From the NCBI GenBank assembly GCA_041749255.1, contig JBGTBR010000064.1, forward strand, positions 62,001 through 126,000: a stretch of DNA of 64,000 nt, read 5' to 3'. How positions within the stretch are numbered: position 1 is the stretch's first letter; every line of letters begins with the position of its first letter. Positions 8,451 through 18,659 of the stretch are shown one piece after another. This DNA is from JABDLO01 sp041749255 (GTDB taxonomy: Bacteria > Bacteroidota > Bacteroidia > Chitinophagales > Saprospiraceae). Made by a program: the position numbers and the translations under genes. Under the pieces are notes generated by a model. The model ran no database searches and was not told where the DNA came from. It saw nothing but the letters and a program-made list of their open reading frames with translations.

Positions 8451-10376
8451 ATGAAGTATAAATTCACCTATAGTCCCGTATTTATTTTATTCATTGCTTT
8501 GCTATGTGTACAATGCGGTAATGACAGGCTGGTGGAAAGGCCTAACATTATTCTTATCAATGCTGAAGATATAGGCCCTGCCTGGGGTTGTCTTGGGGAT
8601 AAATTGGCAAAGACCCCGAACCTTGACCTACTTGCGAAGGAATCGGTTTTATTTACTCAGACCTATGCAGTAGCTCCGATTTGTGCCCCTTCCAGGTCAA
8701 CATTGGTAACCGGTATGTATCCAACAACACTCGGTACTGAGCATTTGCGATCCGAAACTCTCATACCACCGCATATTAGAAACATGCCTCAGTTGTTGAG
8801 TGATGCCGGATATTTCACAACCTTATATGGTAAAACAGACTATAACACCAATCCAGAGGGTCATTGGGAGTATTGGGAGCCGGATGAAGCCCCCTGGAGA
8901 AAAAGAAAAAATGGAAAGCCATTCCTGAGTGTTTTCACATTGGCACACACCCATGAAGGGAAAGCCAATTCGTATGAAAAATACATGGAAATTGCACGGG
9001 ATCTTCCCGATTCATTGAGACAGAATATGAATAATATGCAGGTACCACCCTATTATCCTGACAATGTAGAAGCCCGGGCTTTATGGTCGAGGTATTACGA
9101 GCTCATTTCTGCTTTTGATCAAAAAGTGGGTGACATCATACATAATCTGATCGAAGACAAACTCTTTGATGATACGATCATATTTATATATTCTGATCAT
9201 GGTTTTGGCATGCCTCGATACAAAAGGTGGTTGAATAAATCAGGATTACATGTACCATTTTTGGTATATATTCCAAAAAAATACAGTCATTTAAACCCAT
9301 ATGGTAAAAATTCAAAGACAAACACACAAGTGAGTTTTGTTGATTTTGTTCCAACCATATTGTTTATTGCCGGTGTTCAGGTACCGGAATACATGCAGGG
9401 TAAAATATTTTTAGGAGAAGGTCAAATCAAGCGGAAGTACACCCTGGCAAGCAGAGGGCGCGCTGATAATGCTTATGAGATGTCAAGAGCCATAAAAGAT
9501 GACAGATACATTTATATACGTCATTTTATGCCACACTTACCATATATTCAAAAGGGCTATATTTTTTCTGATGAAAAAGAAGCTTACCGTCTCGTGCGCC
9601 ATTCTTTTAATAATGGATCCCTCCCGGTACATGGAAAGAAAATGTTTATGAAAAAACCTGTCGAAGAAATGTACGATTTGGAAAATGACCCGTTTGAATT
9701 AAATAATTTGGCCAATACACAGGAATATCAAAATATTAAAGAACGATTGAAACGTGAATTAAAAAGAGAAATCCTTTCTACAAGAGATATTGGGTTTTTG
9801 CATGAAAGTGAAATAGAAATCAGACGGGGTAAACGATCGCCTTATGAATTGGCTTTAGATGAGAATGATTTTAACCTGGAGAAAATTTATAATGCAGCAG
9901 AAAAAGTTGGAATGACCGATTATGCTGAATTGGTTGATTTGCTGACCGATGATGACAGTGCAATCAGGTTTTGGGCCATCATGGGTTTGCATCAGCATTT
10001 AAACGAAGTAAAGAAATGGTTTCCAAGATTGAAGCCACTGTTAAATGACCCGTCTGAATGTGTACAAATAGCAGCTGCGGAGTTGATTTGTAATTTTGGA
10101 AAAGACCATGAAGCTTTGGCACTATTATCGCAAACAATATCTCATAGTAACCAGGTCATTGGATTGCAGGCAGCAAGAAGCCTGGAATTGTCAGCTATTG
10201 AAAAACTATCGATTTTACCTGAAGTCAATAAAGTGCTCGTATCAAAAATGGCATCTCCCGGGAGTGATTTTCCTTATAAGGATTATAACTACGCTGCTTT
10301 TATAGCCTGGTCGCTCGAAGAAGTGATAAAGAATCCGGGGCACTCTGTTCGTGATGGGAAACAGACCGGATTTTAA
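8451..10376 (+). CDS. Sulfatase lipoprotein with C-terminal HEAT-like repeats
   Basis: A 641-residue protein. The signal ends LLCVQC, giving a lipoprotein with Cys22. The sulfatase signature CAPSR begins at C78, followed by GMYPTTLGTEHLRS, typical of the heparan N-sulfatase-like S1 branch. The first metal site reads NAED (E39-D40) where many sulfatases have DD; E is usual in this branch, so activity is not in doubt on this ground. Catalytic domain runs to about 470. Residues about 495-640 form alpha-helical HEAT-like units (DDDSAIRFWAIMGL, DPSECVQIAAAELI, SNQVIGLQAARSLE), an arrangement seen in some Bacteroidota sulfatases. It is translationally close to the GH9 gene, so the two are probably co-expressed, one released by type IX secretion and the other membrane-anchored. 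Confidence 0.92.
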   Translation: MKYKFTYSPVFILFIALLCVQCGNDRLVERPNIILINAEDIGPAWGCLGDKLAKTPNLDLLAKESVLFTQTYAVAPICAPSRSTLVTGMYPTTLGTEHLRSETLIPPHIRNMPQLLSDAGYFTTLYGKTDYNTNPEGHWEYWEPDEAPWRKRKNGKPFLSVFTLAHTHEGKANSYEKYMEIARDLPDSLRQNMNNMQVPPYYPDNVEARALWSRYYELISAFDQKVGDIIHNLIEDKLFDDTIIFIYSDHGFGMPRYKRWLNKSGLHVPFLVYIPKKYSHLNPYGKNSKTNTQVSFVDFVPTILFIAGVQVPEYMQGKIFLGEGQIKRKYTLASRGRADNAYEMSRAIKDDRYIYIRHFMPHLPYIQKGYIFSDEKEAYRLVRHSFNNGSLPVHGKKMFMKKPVEEMYDLENDPFELNNLANTQEYQNIKERLKRELKREILSTRDIGFLHESEIEIRRGKRSPYELALDENDFNLEKIYNAAEKVGMTDYAELVDLLTDDDSAIRFWAIMGLHQHLNEVKKWFPRLKPLLNDPSECVQIAAAELICNFGKDHEALALLSQTISHSNQVIGLQAARSLELSAIEKLSILPEVNKVLVSKMASPGSDFPYKDYNYAAFIAWSLEEVIKNPGHSVRDGKQTGF

Positions 10377-10459
10377 CTGAAACGCGTAATTAAATTTTTA
10401 AATCCAAAAATGTATTATTTTAGTAAATCGTAAAATGTGTATTTTCTTGACAACAAAGC

Positions 10460-13400
10460 ATGCGGAGAAACGTAATTATACATGAATCGACCCGCAAACA
10501 ATCACTTAAAAAATGTTCTTTATTGATGCTTAACATCACTTTAAAATTTGTAATATTTTTTTTGTTTTTATCTTCTCTGACTCTGCAATCTCAGAATCAA
10601 GACATTTTATTTAAACATTACGGGATCAGAGACGGGTTGCTGTCGAGTCAGATCAATGATATTATCCAGGATAAAGAGGGGTTTTTGTGGTTTGCTACTA
10701 CATTAGGCGTCAATCGATTTGATGGCTTTTCATTTGAAGATTTTTCTACTGGACTGGGACTCCCTACTCCCAGTGCGATCAGCAGTCTTCTCTGCGACAA
10801 CGATGGACAAATTTGGATTGGGACGGAACAACATGGAGTATTTATCTATAATCCCTACAAACATACAGTCGTACATTATGACCAGTCATGTTCCGGCTGT
10901 GCCCTGAAAGATAATTATATACAAGAGATTTTTTTGGACAGTTCCGGCAACATTTGGTTGAGTACATGGTCAGGTCTTGTGCAGTTTAATTCTGATCTCA
11001 ATCAATTTGTACTTTATCCATTTTTAACAGAAAGGAGTCAAACCCTGTTTAACTATAATGTCATTTTGAAAATAGTGGAGGGTTCCGGAGGTAAACTCTG
11101 GCTTGGGACATGGGGCGGAGGTTTGCACTCTTTTGACCCGCAGACCAAGGTTTTTGAGCACTTCGAAAATTTGTCATCTGAACAAAGATCCAATCCTACC
11201 TGGGTTAGAGACCTTGCATTTGACCACAAAGGAATCTTGTGGGTAGCGACCATTGGAGAAGGTCTGTTTTCTTATGATTTAACCAACGGCGTATGGAAAC
11301 AGTATACTTTTTATGAAGAAAGCAAGTCTCCGGGCTATAATAGACTTTTGGCACTTCATTTTTACAATGAGGATGAACTTTGGATCGGAACTGAAAATGG
11401 TCTGATTCGTTTTAATACCTCCTTAAAGAAATACCAAATAATAAAAGATGATGGGTATGGAAAATTGCAGGATAAATATGTCAACAAAATATTTTTAGAT
11501 AATCACAGGGGCATATGGGTGAATGCGGGTGGATTAAACTATTACAACACAGGCGGGTCAAAATTTACTTTGTACAAAAAAACTTTTTCAGAAAATTCTC
11601 TTTCTGACAACGAAGTGTATGCATTTTTCGAAAGGAATGCCAATGAGTTTTGGATATCGACGAATAAAGGCCTAAATACATTTGATCCGCATAGTGAGCA
11701 TTTTTCAGAACTTGCCATTTTTCCCGGAGTTCTCCATTTGATGAAACGGAGAAACGAGAATGAAATAGTTGCAGCTAGCCTTTACAATGGTATTCATATT
11801 TGGAATGGAAAAACATCAGATCTGCAAAGCTATACCGTACATTCAGCAGATAAAAGCAAATCATTACTTCATGCACAGACCCTTGATATGGAGGTTGATT
11901 CACACGGAAACGTATGGATTGGAAGTCAATATGGTTTAAGTTGCCTCAGGAAATCAGACAATAGTTTTTTCCACCTAACTGAAGAAGCTAAATACAGTAA
12001 AGGGTTACTCAGCTTTTCCGTACCCAATGTTTTATTGGATCATCAAGAGAAGATATGGGTAAATAATGGAAAGCACTTTTTAAAATTAGATCATGTAGAT
12101 CCCATCTTATTTCAGGCAAGTGGTCCATCGGGAATTATCCTTGACACTACCTTATTTTCTTTTTCCCTCCAATATACTAATACTGCAAATAGTGGCAGGG
12201 CAAAACATTTTGATGGAATATATTTTTGGATTTCAGACAATGGCTTGGTGAGATGGGATCCCCAGACAAATGACCAAAGAAGATTCAATAAATCAGATGG
12301 TTTGGCAAGTCTTGATATTAAAAACGTCACCAGCGATAAAGCCAATGGGATTTGGATAGCAACGGATAATGGAGTGTCATACTTGAATTTACGAACTGAA
12401 GAAATCACTAACTTTTACGAAGAAGATGGTTTGCAAGGGAATAATTTTTCCAGGTGGGCTTCACTTAAATCTTCTGATGGCAGCATTTACCTTGGAGGAA
12501 ATGGAGGTTTCAACATAATCCGTCCTGAAGAAATTGAATTAAATCCCTATTTACCTCCTGTAAAATTTGTCGGCTTGCGAATATTTAATGATCCGGTAAA
12601 AATGGTATTGCCTCAAATGAGTGAAAGTGACCGGGATGTGTTCAGCATAGAACAAAATATTAGTTATCTGAAGGACTTGAAACTTTCGTGGCGCCAAAAT
12701 AATCTGACGATTGAGTTTACAGCCCTAAACTACTTGTATCCCGGGCAAAATCAATTTGAATACCTGCTGGAAGGAGTGGATAAAGAATGGTATCAAATAA
12801 ATAACAGACGTTTTGTATCATTTTCAAATCTTCCCGAGGGAAAATGGTTGACGCTCAGGGTTCGTGGAAGTAATAATAATGGCATTTGGTCCAATAAGGA
12901 AGCATCGCTCAGAATTTTTGTTAAACCCCCTATTTGGAATACTACCTGGTTTAAAGTGTTCATGACTGTTTTACTATTGACTATCATAGTTGGGGTTTAC
13001 AGGATACGTATTGTTCAGCTTAAAAACAGACAGAAAGAACTGGAACTTAAAATAAAAGAGCGCACCGTAGAAGTTGAAAAACAAAAGAGAGAAATTGAAA
13101 ATCAGAATAAGATCCTATCTGTCCAATCTGGCAAACTTGTACAGCAAAAGCAAGCATTGGAGATACAAAACAAAAACACGCTACTCTTTAGTGAAATGGG
13201 TAAGAAGATCACTGCTTCTATCGATTTGCGGGAGATATTCAAGAACATTTACTTTCTTCTCAGTGATGTTTTTAATTCACTCCATTTAGCGATAGGGCAG
13301 CTCGATAAAGAAAAAAGTATAGTGAGTTATTGGGAAATGAACGGGGGTAAAGTGACAAATCAGTCCATTGGGCTGGAAGAAATAAACAGACTTTCGAGTT

Positions 13401-15289
13401 ACTCAATTCAACACAACGAAACCATTTTTTCCAACGATTTAAAAAGTGATGTATATACTTATTTAAAATTGCCACATAAGGTGTATGAGGATGAGGGTTT
13501 TCAGTCCGCCATGTATATACCTTTGGTTTCTCCTACAAAAAGTCCTATTGGAGTATTGGTGATAAAAAGCGAATTGGCCAATGCATTCAATGAAGATCAT
13601 TTTGAATTACTAAAAAACATTGCCATTTATATTGCCATCGCCCTCGATAATTCGATCACGTATAATAAGCTTGAACAACAGTCTGAGCAACTTCGCGAAA
13701 TGGATAGAGTTAAAACGAGATTTTACACCCATATTTCTCACGAATTCAGAACACCGCTTTCTCTGATACTTGGGCCTGTTGAGGAAATGTTGCCGGAAGA
13801 AAATCTCACACTAAAGCAAAAGGAATATTTAAAGATCATTAATCAAAATGGCAGGCGTCTGCTTCGGCTGGTTACACAAATACTCGACATCTCGAAACTT
13901 GATGATGGAGTGCTTAGATTAAACGTGGTAAAAGGCAACATATTGGAGACCATTTTTACCATTGCTGAATCATTCCGATTTATAGCAAACACAAAAGGTA
14001 TTCATTTTGAAACCATGTGCTCCTCCCAGGAAATAACAGGGTATTTTGACAAAGATAAATTAGAGAAAATCATTTATAATCTTTTACACAATGCATTTAA
14101 GTATACGGATGGAGGTGAAAGAGTAAACATTCATATAACAACTGAACCACTCAATGGAAACGCTGAATTTGCTTGCATTACCATAATGGATACAGGAATT
14201 GGGATTCCGGAAAATCAATTACATAAGATATTCGAACAGTATTACAGGGTAGAAAACCAATCTACCCAAAGGCAATATGGAACTGGTATAGGTTTGTCAC
14301 TGGTCCATAAGTTGATTCAATTGCACCATGGACAAATTCACGTTGAAAGTTCAGAGGGGAAGGGCACTACCTTTACTGTAAAAATTCCTCTGGATCAATC
14401 TCAATACGCCCCCAAAGAGATCACAGAAACAACCACAATAAACCCAGATTTTAACTTACACCTGGCTGATCATGGCGAAGAATCCATTATAAGCGATGTA
14501 CTATTGCCTGGAAGTCAAACCAGAAGAAAAGTATTATTGGTGGAGGATAACCTTGGATTAATGATATTTTTAAAGAATATTTTATGGGAACAATTTGATA
14601 TTCTTACTGCTGAAAATGGTATTTCCGGATTGGAGCTGTTAGAAAAAGAACGTCCGGCTCTCGTGCTTTCCGATGTGATGATGCCGGCAATGGATGGAAT
14701 GGAATTGTGCAAAAGGATTAAGAAAAATCCGGAGACCAATCACATACCAGTAATATTGTTAACAGCCAAATCTACTGATATTGACCGGTTAAAAGGCATG
14801 GAATCAGGTGCGGATATGTATCTCACTAAACCGGTCAACAGTAATTTGCTGGTAATGACCATTAAAAATTTGATCACCTCCCGGGATAATGTAAAGAAAA
14901 GATATTCTGATAAACTTTCTCAGAATGCTGACATATTATCCATGAAAGATGCCGATCAGGAATTTATCAGAAGGGTATATAGGGTTTTGGAGGAAAACTT
15001 AAATAATGAAAATTTAAATATCGACACTTTTGTAAATCAATTGGGAATCAGCCGTACACTTTTGTATGAGAAAGTGAAGGCGGCTACAGGCCATTCTCTG
15101 AATAAACTCATGAAAAACTACCGGATGAACTATGCGGCAAAACTCTTACTTGAACATCACTATCTTTCATTTGAGCTTGCGTATAAAGTGGGCTTTAGTG
15201 ACCCGAAATACTTCGGAAAGTGTTTTAAAGCGCACTTTGGCAAATCGCCAAAAGAATACCTTCAGGATAAGTTGGCTCAGTTGCAGTGA
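10460..15289 (+). CDS. Hybrid two-component system regulator (sensor kinase-receiver-AraC) with GAF domain
   Basis: A 1609-residue one-protein signalling system. Order: signal peptide (about 24-45), two seven-bladed Reg_prop beta-propellers in the periplasm (about 50-750, repeated LWIGT/IWIAT blades), Y_Y_Y domain (about 755-820), one membrane helix (about 832-850), coiled coil (about 855-905), GAF-like domain (about 915-1065), HisKA with phospho-acceptor H1094 (SHEFRTP), HATPase (NAFKYT near 1207, DTGIGIPE near 1245), receiver with phospho-acceptor D1405 (SDVMMP) and an AraC-type DNA-binding domain (about 1500-1605). Such regulators sense glycan fragments in the periplasm and switch on neighbouring polysaccharide genes. 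The GAF-like domain between membrane and kinase is not part of the standard form. A start at 10526 (MLNITL) would give a more usual signal peptide. Confidence 0.95.
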   Translation: MRRNVIIHESTRKQSLKKCSLLMLNITLKFVIFFLFLSSLTLQSQNQDILFKHYGIRDGLLSSQINDIIQDKEGFLWFATTLGVNRFDGFSFEDFSTGLGLPTPSAISSLLCDNDGQIWIGTEQHGVFIYNPYKHTVVHYDQSCSGCALKDNYIQEIFLDSSGNIWLSTWSGLVQFNSDLNQFVLYPFLTERSQTLFNYNVILKIVEGSGGKLWLGTWGGGLHSFDPQTKVFEHFENLSSEQRSNPTWVRDLAFDHKGILWVATIGEGLFSYDLTNGVWKQYTFYEESKSPGYNRLLALHFYNEDELWIGTENGLIRFNTSLKKYQIIKDDGYGKLQDKYVNKIFLDNHRGIWVNAGGLNYYNTGGSKFTLYKKTFSENSLSDNEVYAFFERNANEFWISTNKGLNTFDPHSEHFSELAIFPGVLHLMKRRNENEIVAASLYNGIHIWNGKTSDLQSYTVHSADKSKSLLHAQTLDMEVDSHGNVWIGSQYGLSCLRKSDNSFFHLTEEAKYSKGLLSFSVPNVLLDHQEKIWVNNGKHFLKLDHVDPILFQASGPSGIILDTTLFSFSLQYTNTANSGRAKHFDGIYFWISDNGLVRWDPQTNDQRRFNKSDGLASLDIKNVTSDKANGIWIATDNGVSYLNLRTEEITNFYEEDGLQGNNFSRWASLKSSDGSIYLGGNGGFNIIRPEEIELNPYLPPVKFVGLRIFNDPVKMVLPQMSESDRDVFSIEQNISYLKDLKLSWRQNNLTIEFTALNYLYPGQNQFEYLLEGVDKEWYQINNRRFVSFSNLPEGKWLTLRVRGSNNNGIWSNKEASLRIFVKPPIWNTTWFKVFMTVLLLTIIVGVYRIRIVQLKNRQKELELKIKERTVEVEKQKREIENQNKILSVQSGKLVQQKQALEIQNKNTLLFSEMGKKITASIDLREIFKNIYFLLSDVFNSLHLAIGQLDKEKSIVSYWEMNGGKVTNQSIGLEEINRLSSYSIQHNETIFSNDLKSDVYTYLKLPHKVYEDEGFQSAMYIPLVSPTKSPIGVLVIKSELANAFNEDHFELLKNIAIYIAIALDNSITYNKLEQQSEQLREMDRVKTRFYTHISHEFRTPLSLILGPVEEMLPEENLTLKQKEYLKIINQNGRRLLRLVTQILDISKLDDGVLRLNVVKGNILETIFTIAESFRFIANTKGIHFETMCSSQEITGYFDKDKLEKIIYNLLHNAFKYTDGGERVNIHITTEPLNGNAEFACITIMDTGIGIPENQLHKIFEQYYRVENQSTQRQYGTGIGLSLVHKLIQLHHGQIHVESSEGKGTTFTVKIPLDQSQYAPKEITETTTINPDFNLHLADHGEESIISDVLLPGSQTRRKVLLVEDNLGLMIFLKNILWEQFDILTAENGISGLELLEKERPALVLSDVMMPAMDGMELCKRIKKNPETNHIPVILLTAKSTDIDRLKGMESGADMYLTKPVNSNLLVMTIKNLITSRDNVKKRYSDKLSQNADILSMKDADQEFIRRVYRVLEENLNNENLNIDTFVNQLGISRTLLYEKVKAATGHSLNKLMKNYRMNYAAKLLLEHHYLSFELAYKVGFSDPKYFGKCFKAHFGKSPKEYLQDKLAQLQ

Positions 15290-15331
15290 GTTAAATGGTA
15301 CGTAAACTGGTCATAATTCTCAAATCGAACC

Positions 15332-15760
15332 CTATCGTGCATTTTCCAAAATAAAATTTATGGCTTCACGGTAACCCTCTAATCCTTTGCCAACTATGCT
15401 ATGAATACACACTTCCTTTAGGTAGGAATGGTGTCTGAATGTTTCTCTTTGGTAAATGTTTGAAATATGGACTTCTACCACGGGTGTATCTATGGATTTA
15501 ATCGCATCAGCAATAGAGATAGATGTATGGGTTAATGCGCCTGCATTAAGAATGATGCCATCAATAATAAAACCAACTTCATGAAGTTTGTCAATAATAT
15601 CCCCCTCGTGATTGGATTGATAATAGTTGAGCGCTATGTCTTTATACTCGTCTTCGAGATCGGCAAAAAAGGAGTGAAAAGTACGGGTGCCGTAAATAGC
15701 GGTCTCCCGCGTTCCCAATAAATTCAGATTGGGACCATTGATGATAAGGATATTCTTCAT
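15332..15760 (-). CDS. aroQ: 3-dehydroquinate dehydratase, type II
   Basis: A 142-residue enzyme of the shikimate pathway that removes water from 3-dehydroquinate to give 3-dehydroshikimate. It matches the family along its whole length: NGPNLNLLGTRE at the N-terminus with the catalytic Arg18 and Tyr23 in the flexible lid, NAGALTHTS in the middle and VEVHISNIYQRE followed by RHHS near the active-site His. Length is typical for the dodecameric type II enzyme. It lies 4 bases after recQ on the same strand, so the two are probably on one transcript, and it is convergent with the hybrid regulator. Confidence 0.96.
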   Translation of the reverse strand: MKNILIINGPNLNLLGTRETAIYGTRTFHSFFADLEDEYKDIALNYYQSNHEGDIIDKLHEVGFIIDGIILNAGALTHTSISIADAIKSIDTPVVEVHISNIYQRETFRHHSYLKEVCIHSIVGKGLEGYREAINFILENAR

Positions 15761-15764
15761 AGTG

Positions 15765-17984
15765 CTAGTTCACTACTTCTGAGACAAATTTGATCCTGAC
15801 CATTAGTATTTCTTCAAGGGTGATGTCGTCTTCATGGAGTTCGTGATATGCATTATCTACAGATCCGGATTCCGCTTCCTGGAAGTATTCCATTATGGTC
15901 TCTACCACATCTTCATCCAAATTATCCTCTATGTAATAATTGATATTCAACTTAGTACCGGCATCAACAATCATGTTGAGTTCTTCCAACAGTTTTTCCA
16001 TATTGAATTTCAGTGTGTCAGCAATATCTTCAAAAGGCATCTTTTTGTCTATGGCCTGGATGATAGACACTTTATCTCTCGATTTATCAGCTACCTGCTT
16101 CATTACGAAGTCAGAAGGCCGGTCAATTTCATTTTCTTCTACATAATCTTTAATGAGTTCAATAAAGGGCTTTCCAAATTTTAACGCCTTTTCTTTATTG
16201 ACACCTGATATTTTAGTCATATCATCAATGGAAATCGGATAAAAAGTGGCCATATCCTGCAATGCAGGTTCTGAAAACAATATCCAGGGCTGTAGACTTT
16301 TTCTTTTAGCCTCGCTTTTTCGCAAATCTGTGAGCAATTTCATCAGCATATCATCAAGTGCAGCGCCAGGTGACATGTCTGAAACAAAATCATCCCCTTC
16401 AGCGTCGGAATAGTCCCTGTTGAGAGGCACTTTGAGTTTAGTAGGAGACTTTATAAATTGTAAACCTTTTTCAGTGAGCTTAAGTACGCCGTATTCTTCA
16501 ATTTCTTTAAACAATAAATCATTTAAAATGGCTTGCCGGAAAATGGAATGCCAAAACAATTCATCTCTATGCTTACCTACCCCAAACAACTCCAGCTTGT
16601 CAAATCTGAAATCCTTCATTTGCTTTGAGTTCCGGCCAGTGACAAACTCCACCAATGGTTTTACAGTATGCCTTTCTGAAAGGGCTTGAACCGTTTTCAA
16701 TGCATCTCTCATTTCTTTGCTGACTTCTTCCTTATCCTTAGGATGTTTGCAGTTATCACACATATTTTTGCAATCAGCTGTATCAAAGGACTCTCCAAAA
16801 TAATGAAGTAGAAATTGTCGACGACAAGTACTCGTTTCGGCATATGCAATGATTTCTTCCATAAGTTGTGCTCCCAATTCCCGCTCAGCTACAGGTTTAT
16901 CGCGAAGAAATTTTTCCAGCTTAAGGATATCTTTATAGGAATAAAATGCCAGACATTTTCCGTCCAGGCCATCTCTGCCTCCTCGACCGGTTTCCTGATA
17001 GTAATTTTCTATACTTTTTGGAATATCGTAATGGATTACAAATCGCACATCGGGTTTGTCAATTCCCATACCAAAAGCAATTGTAGCGACAATCACCTCT
17101 ATCTCCTCCATCAGAAAATCGTCCTGAACCCTGGATCTTGTTTTAGCATCCAGTCCTGCATGATATGGTGAGGCTTTTATGCCATTCACAGTCAAAATTT
17201 TAGCAATTTCTTCTGTAGTTTTTCGTGCTTGAACGTAAATGATACCCGTCTTACCGGGCATGGTTTTGATAAACTGTACTATGCTTTTATAGGTTTGGTC
17301 TTTATTGATCTTGGGTCTGATCTCATAGTAAAGGTTGTCTCTGTTAAATGAAGATATGAAAGTATCATGATCTTCCATATCCAGATTTTTTACAATGTCT
17401 GTTTGTACTTTGGGTGTAGCAGTGGCTGTTAACGCAATGACTGGGATATTTTTCCCTATTGCGTCGATCATGAGTTTGATTCTTCTATATTCAGGTCGGA
17501 AGTCATGACCCCATTCAGAAATACAATGCGCCTCGTCAACGGCAACAAAAGAAATATTGGTTTTTCTGAAAAACAAAATATTCTCATCTTTTGTCAGTGT
17601 TTCTGGAGCGACAAAAAGCATTTTTGTTTTACCTGCTCTAATATCAGCTTTTACCTGCATCATCTGTCCTTTATTGAGAGATGAATTGAGAAAATGGGCA
17701 ACGTCATCATTGCCACTGTAGGCTCTGATGGAGTCCACCTGGTTTTTCATCAATGCGATCAAAGGAGAAATAATAATTGCTGTTCCAGGAAGTAATATTG
17801 CCGGCAATTGATAACACAACGATTTTCCGCCACCTGTAGGCATAATTACAAAGGTGTCTTTACCATTCATTACACTTTGGACAATTGCTTCCTGGGTGTC
17901 CTTAAAATGATCAAACCCGAAATATTGATGCAAAGCTTGTTTTAAATCAACTGAAGTATATGCTGTATCCATCTCTTTTACCAT
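15765..17984 (-). CDS. recQ: ATP-dependent DNA helicase RecQ
   Basis: A 739-residue 3'-5' superfamily 2 helicase for recombination and replication-fork repair. Walker A is MPTGGGKS (48-55), the DEAH box is VDEAHCISEWGHDFRPEY, motif VI contains QETGRGGRDG. The RecQ-C-terminal zinc site is visible as C-RRQFLLHYFGE-...-C-KNMC-DNC, followed by the winged-helix RQC domain and an HRDC domain (about 530-610, LQPWILFSEPALQDMA). The last about 120 residues extend beyond HRDC and look like the helical extension common in Bacteroidota RecQ proteins. A start at the fifth codon (MDTAYTS) is possible. Confidence 0.96.
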   Translation of the reverse strand: MVKEMDTAYTSVDLKQALHQYFGFDHFKDTQEAIVQSVMNGKDTFVIMPTGGGKSLCYQLPAILLPGTAIIISPLIALMKNQVDSIRAYSGNDDVAHFLNSSLNKGQMMQVKADIRAGKTKMLFVAPETLTKDENILFFRKTNISFVAVDEAHCISEWGHDFRPEYRRIKLMIDAIGKNIPVIALTATATPKVQTDIVKNLDMEDHDTFISSFNRDNLYYEIRPKINKDQTYKSIVQFIKTMPGKTGIIYVQARKTTEEIAKILTVNGIKASPYHAGLDAKTRSRVQDDFLMEEIEVIVATIAFGMGIDKPDVRFVIHYDIPKSIENYYQETGRGGRDGLDGKCLAFYSYKDILKLEKFLRDKPVAERELGAQLMEEIIAYAETSTCRRQFLLHYFGESFDTADCKNMCDNCKHPKDKEEVSKEMRDALKTVQALSERHTVKPLVEFVTGRNSKQMKDFRFDKLELFGVGKHRDELFWHSIFRQAILNDLLFKEIEEYGVLKLTEKGLQFIKSPTKLKVPLNRDYSDAEGDDFVSDMSPGAALDDMLMKLLTDLRKSEAKRKSLQPWILFSEPALQDMATFYPISIDDMTKISGVNKEKALKFGKPFIELIKDYVEENEIDRPSDFVMKQVADKSRDKVSIIQAIDKKMPFEDIADTLKFNMEKLLEELNMIVDAGTKLNINYYIEDNLDEDVVETIMEYFQEAESGSVDNAYHELHEDDITLEEILMVRIKFVSEVVN

Positions 17985-18659
17985 TGTTTAGACCGTAGCC
18001 TGTCCATTTGAGGACAATGAATGTAACGATCTGCTTTTTCAAAATTATATAAGTTCTTTTGTTTATTCATTCTACATTGAATCTTTACTACTGTTTTATT
18101 CTCTTAATGAGTTATTGTATCGCGTATGCCGTAAAGATTTTTTTAACGCACTTGAGTAAAAAGTTCACTCGTAGTATCCCCTACATAAGACTTCAAAGAC
18201 CGGAAAAAAGATTTTGACCTTATATAGATAGGATGGGGTCGGAAAGCATTCGAAATATACAATATTAGTATACTCCCATGCTCAAGTACTCAAAAATGTC
18301 ATTCTTATGTTTTCAATTTTCACTTGTATTTATGCGAATTCCTGGATGTCTTATTATTTGCAAAAGCATAAAAAGCAGAAATTTTAATCATCAAAGCTCC
18401 TTTTATTAATCAAATACTGATTTTCATACGGTTAATGAAATTTTTATACTTCATTTTAATTTGAGAGCATTAAATCTAAAAATACATTTATTTCATAAAT
18501 AAATCTATTGTATGCAAGAAAATTTTCTGTTTTGTTGCAATCTTTTCTGGATAAATGAAAATTGATTATAGCAAATCGAATTCTCTTTTTAGATTAAAGT
18601 GATTCCCCTTGTGGGCTATTTTATATGGGATCTGAATGAATTAATTTCTCAATACAAAA
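17985..18659. other. Long gene-free AT-rich stretch upstream of recQ
   Basis: 675 bases with no supported gene on either strand; it lies between the end of the MscS gene and the start of recQ, both on the minus strand. One perfect AT-only inverted repeat, ATTTATTT-cat-AAATAAAT, sits at 18486-18504. No tRNA or recognisable RNA was seen. Confidence 0.6.
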
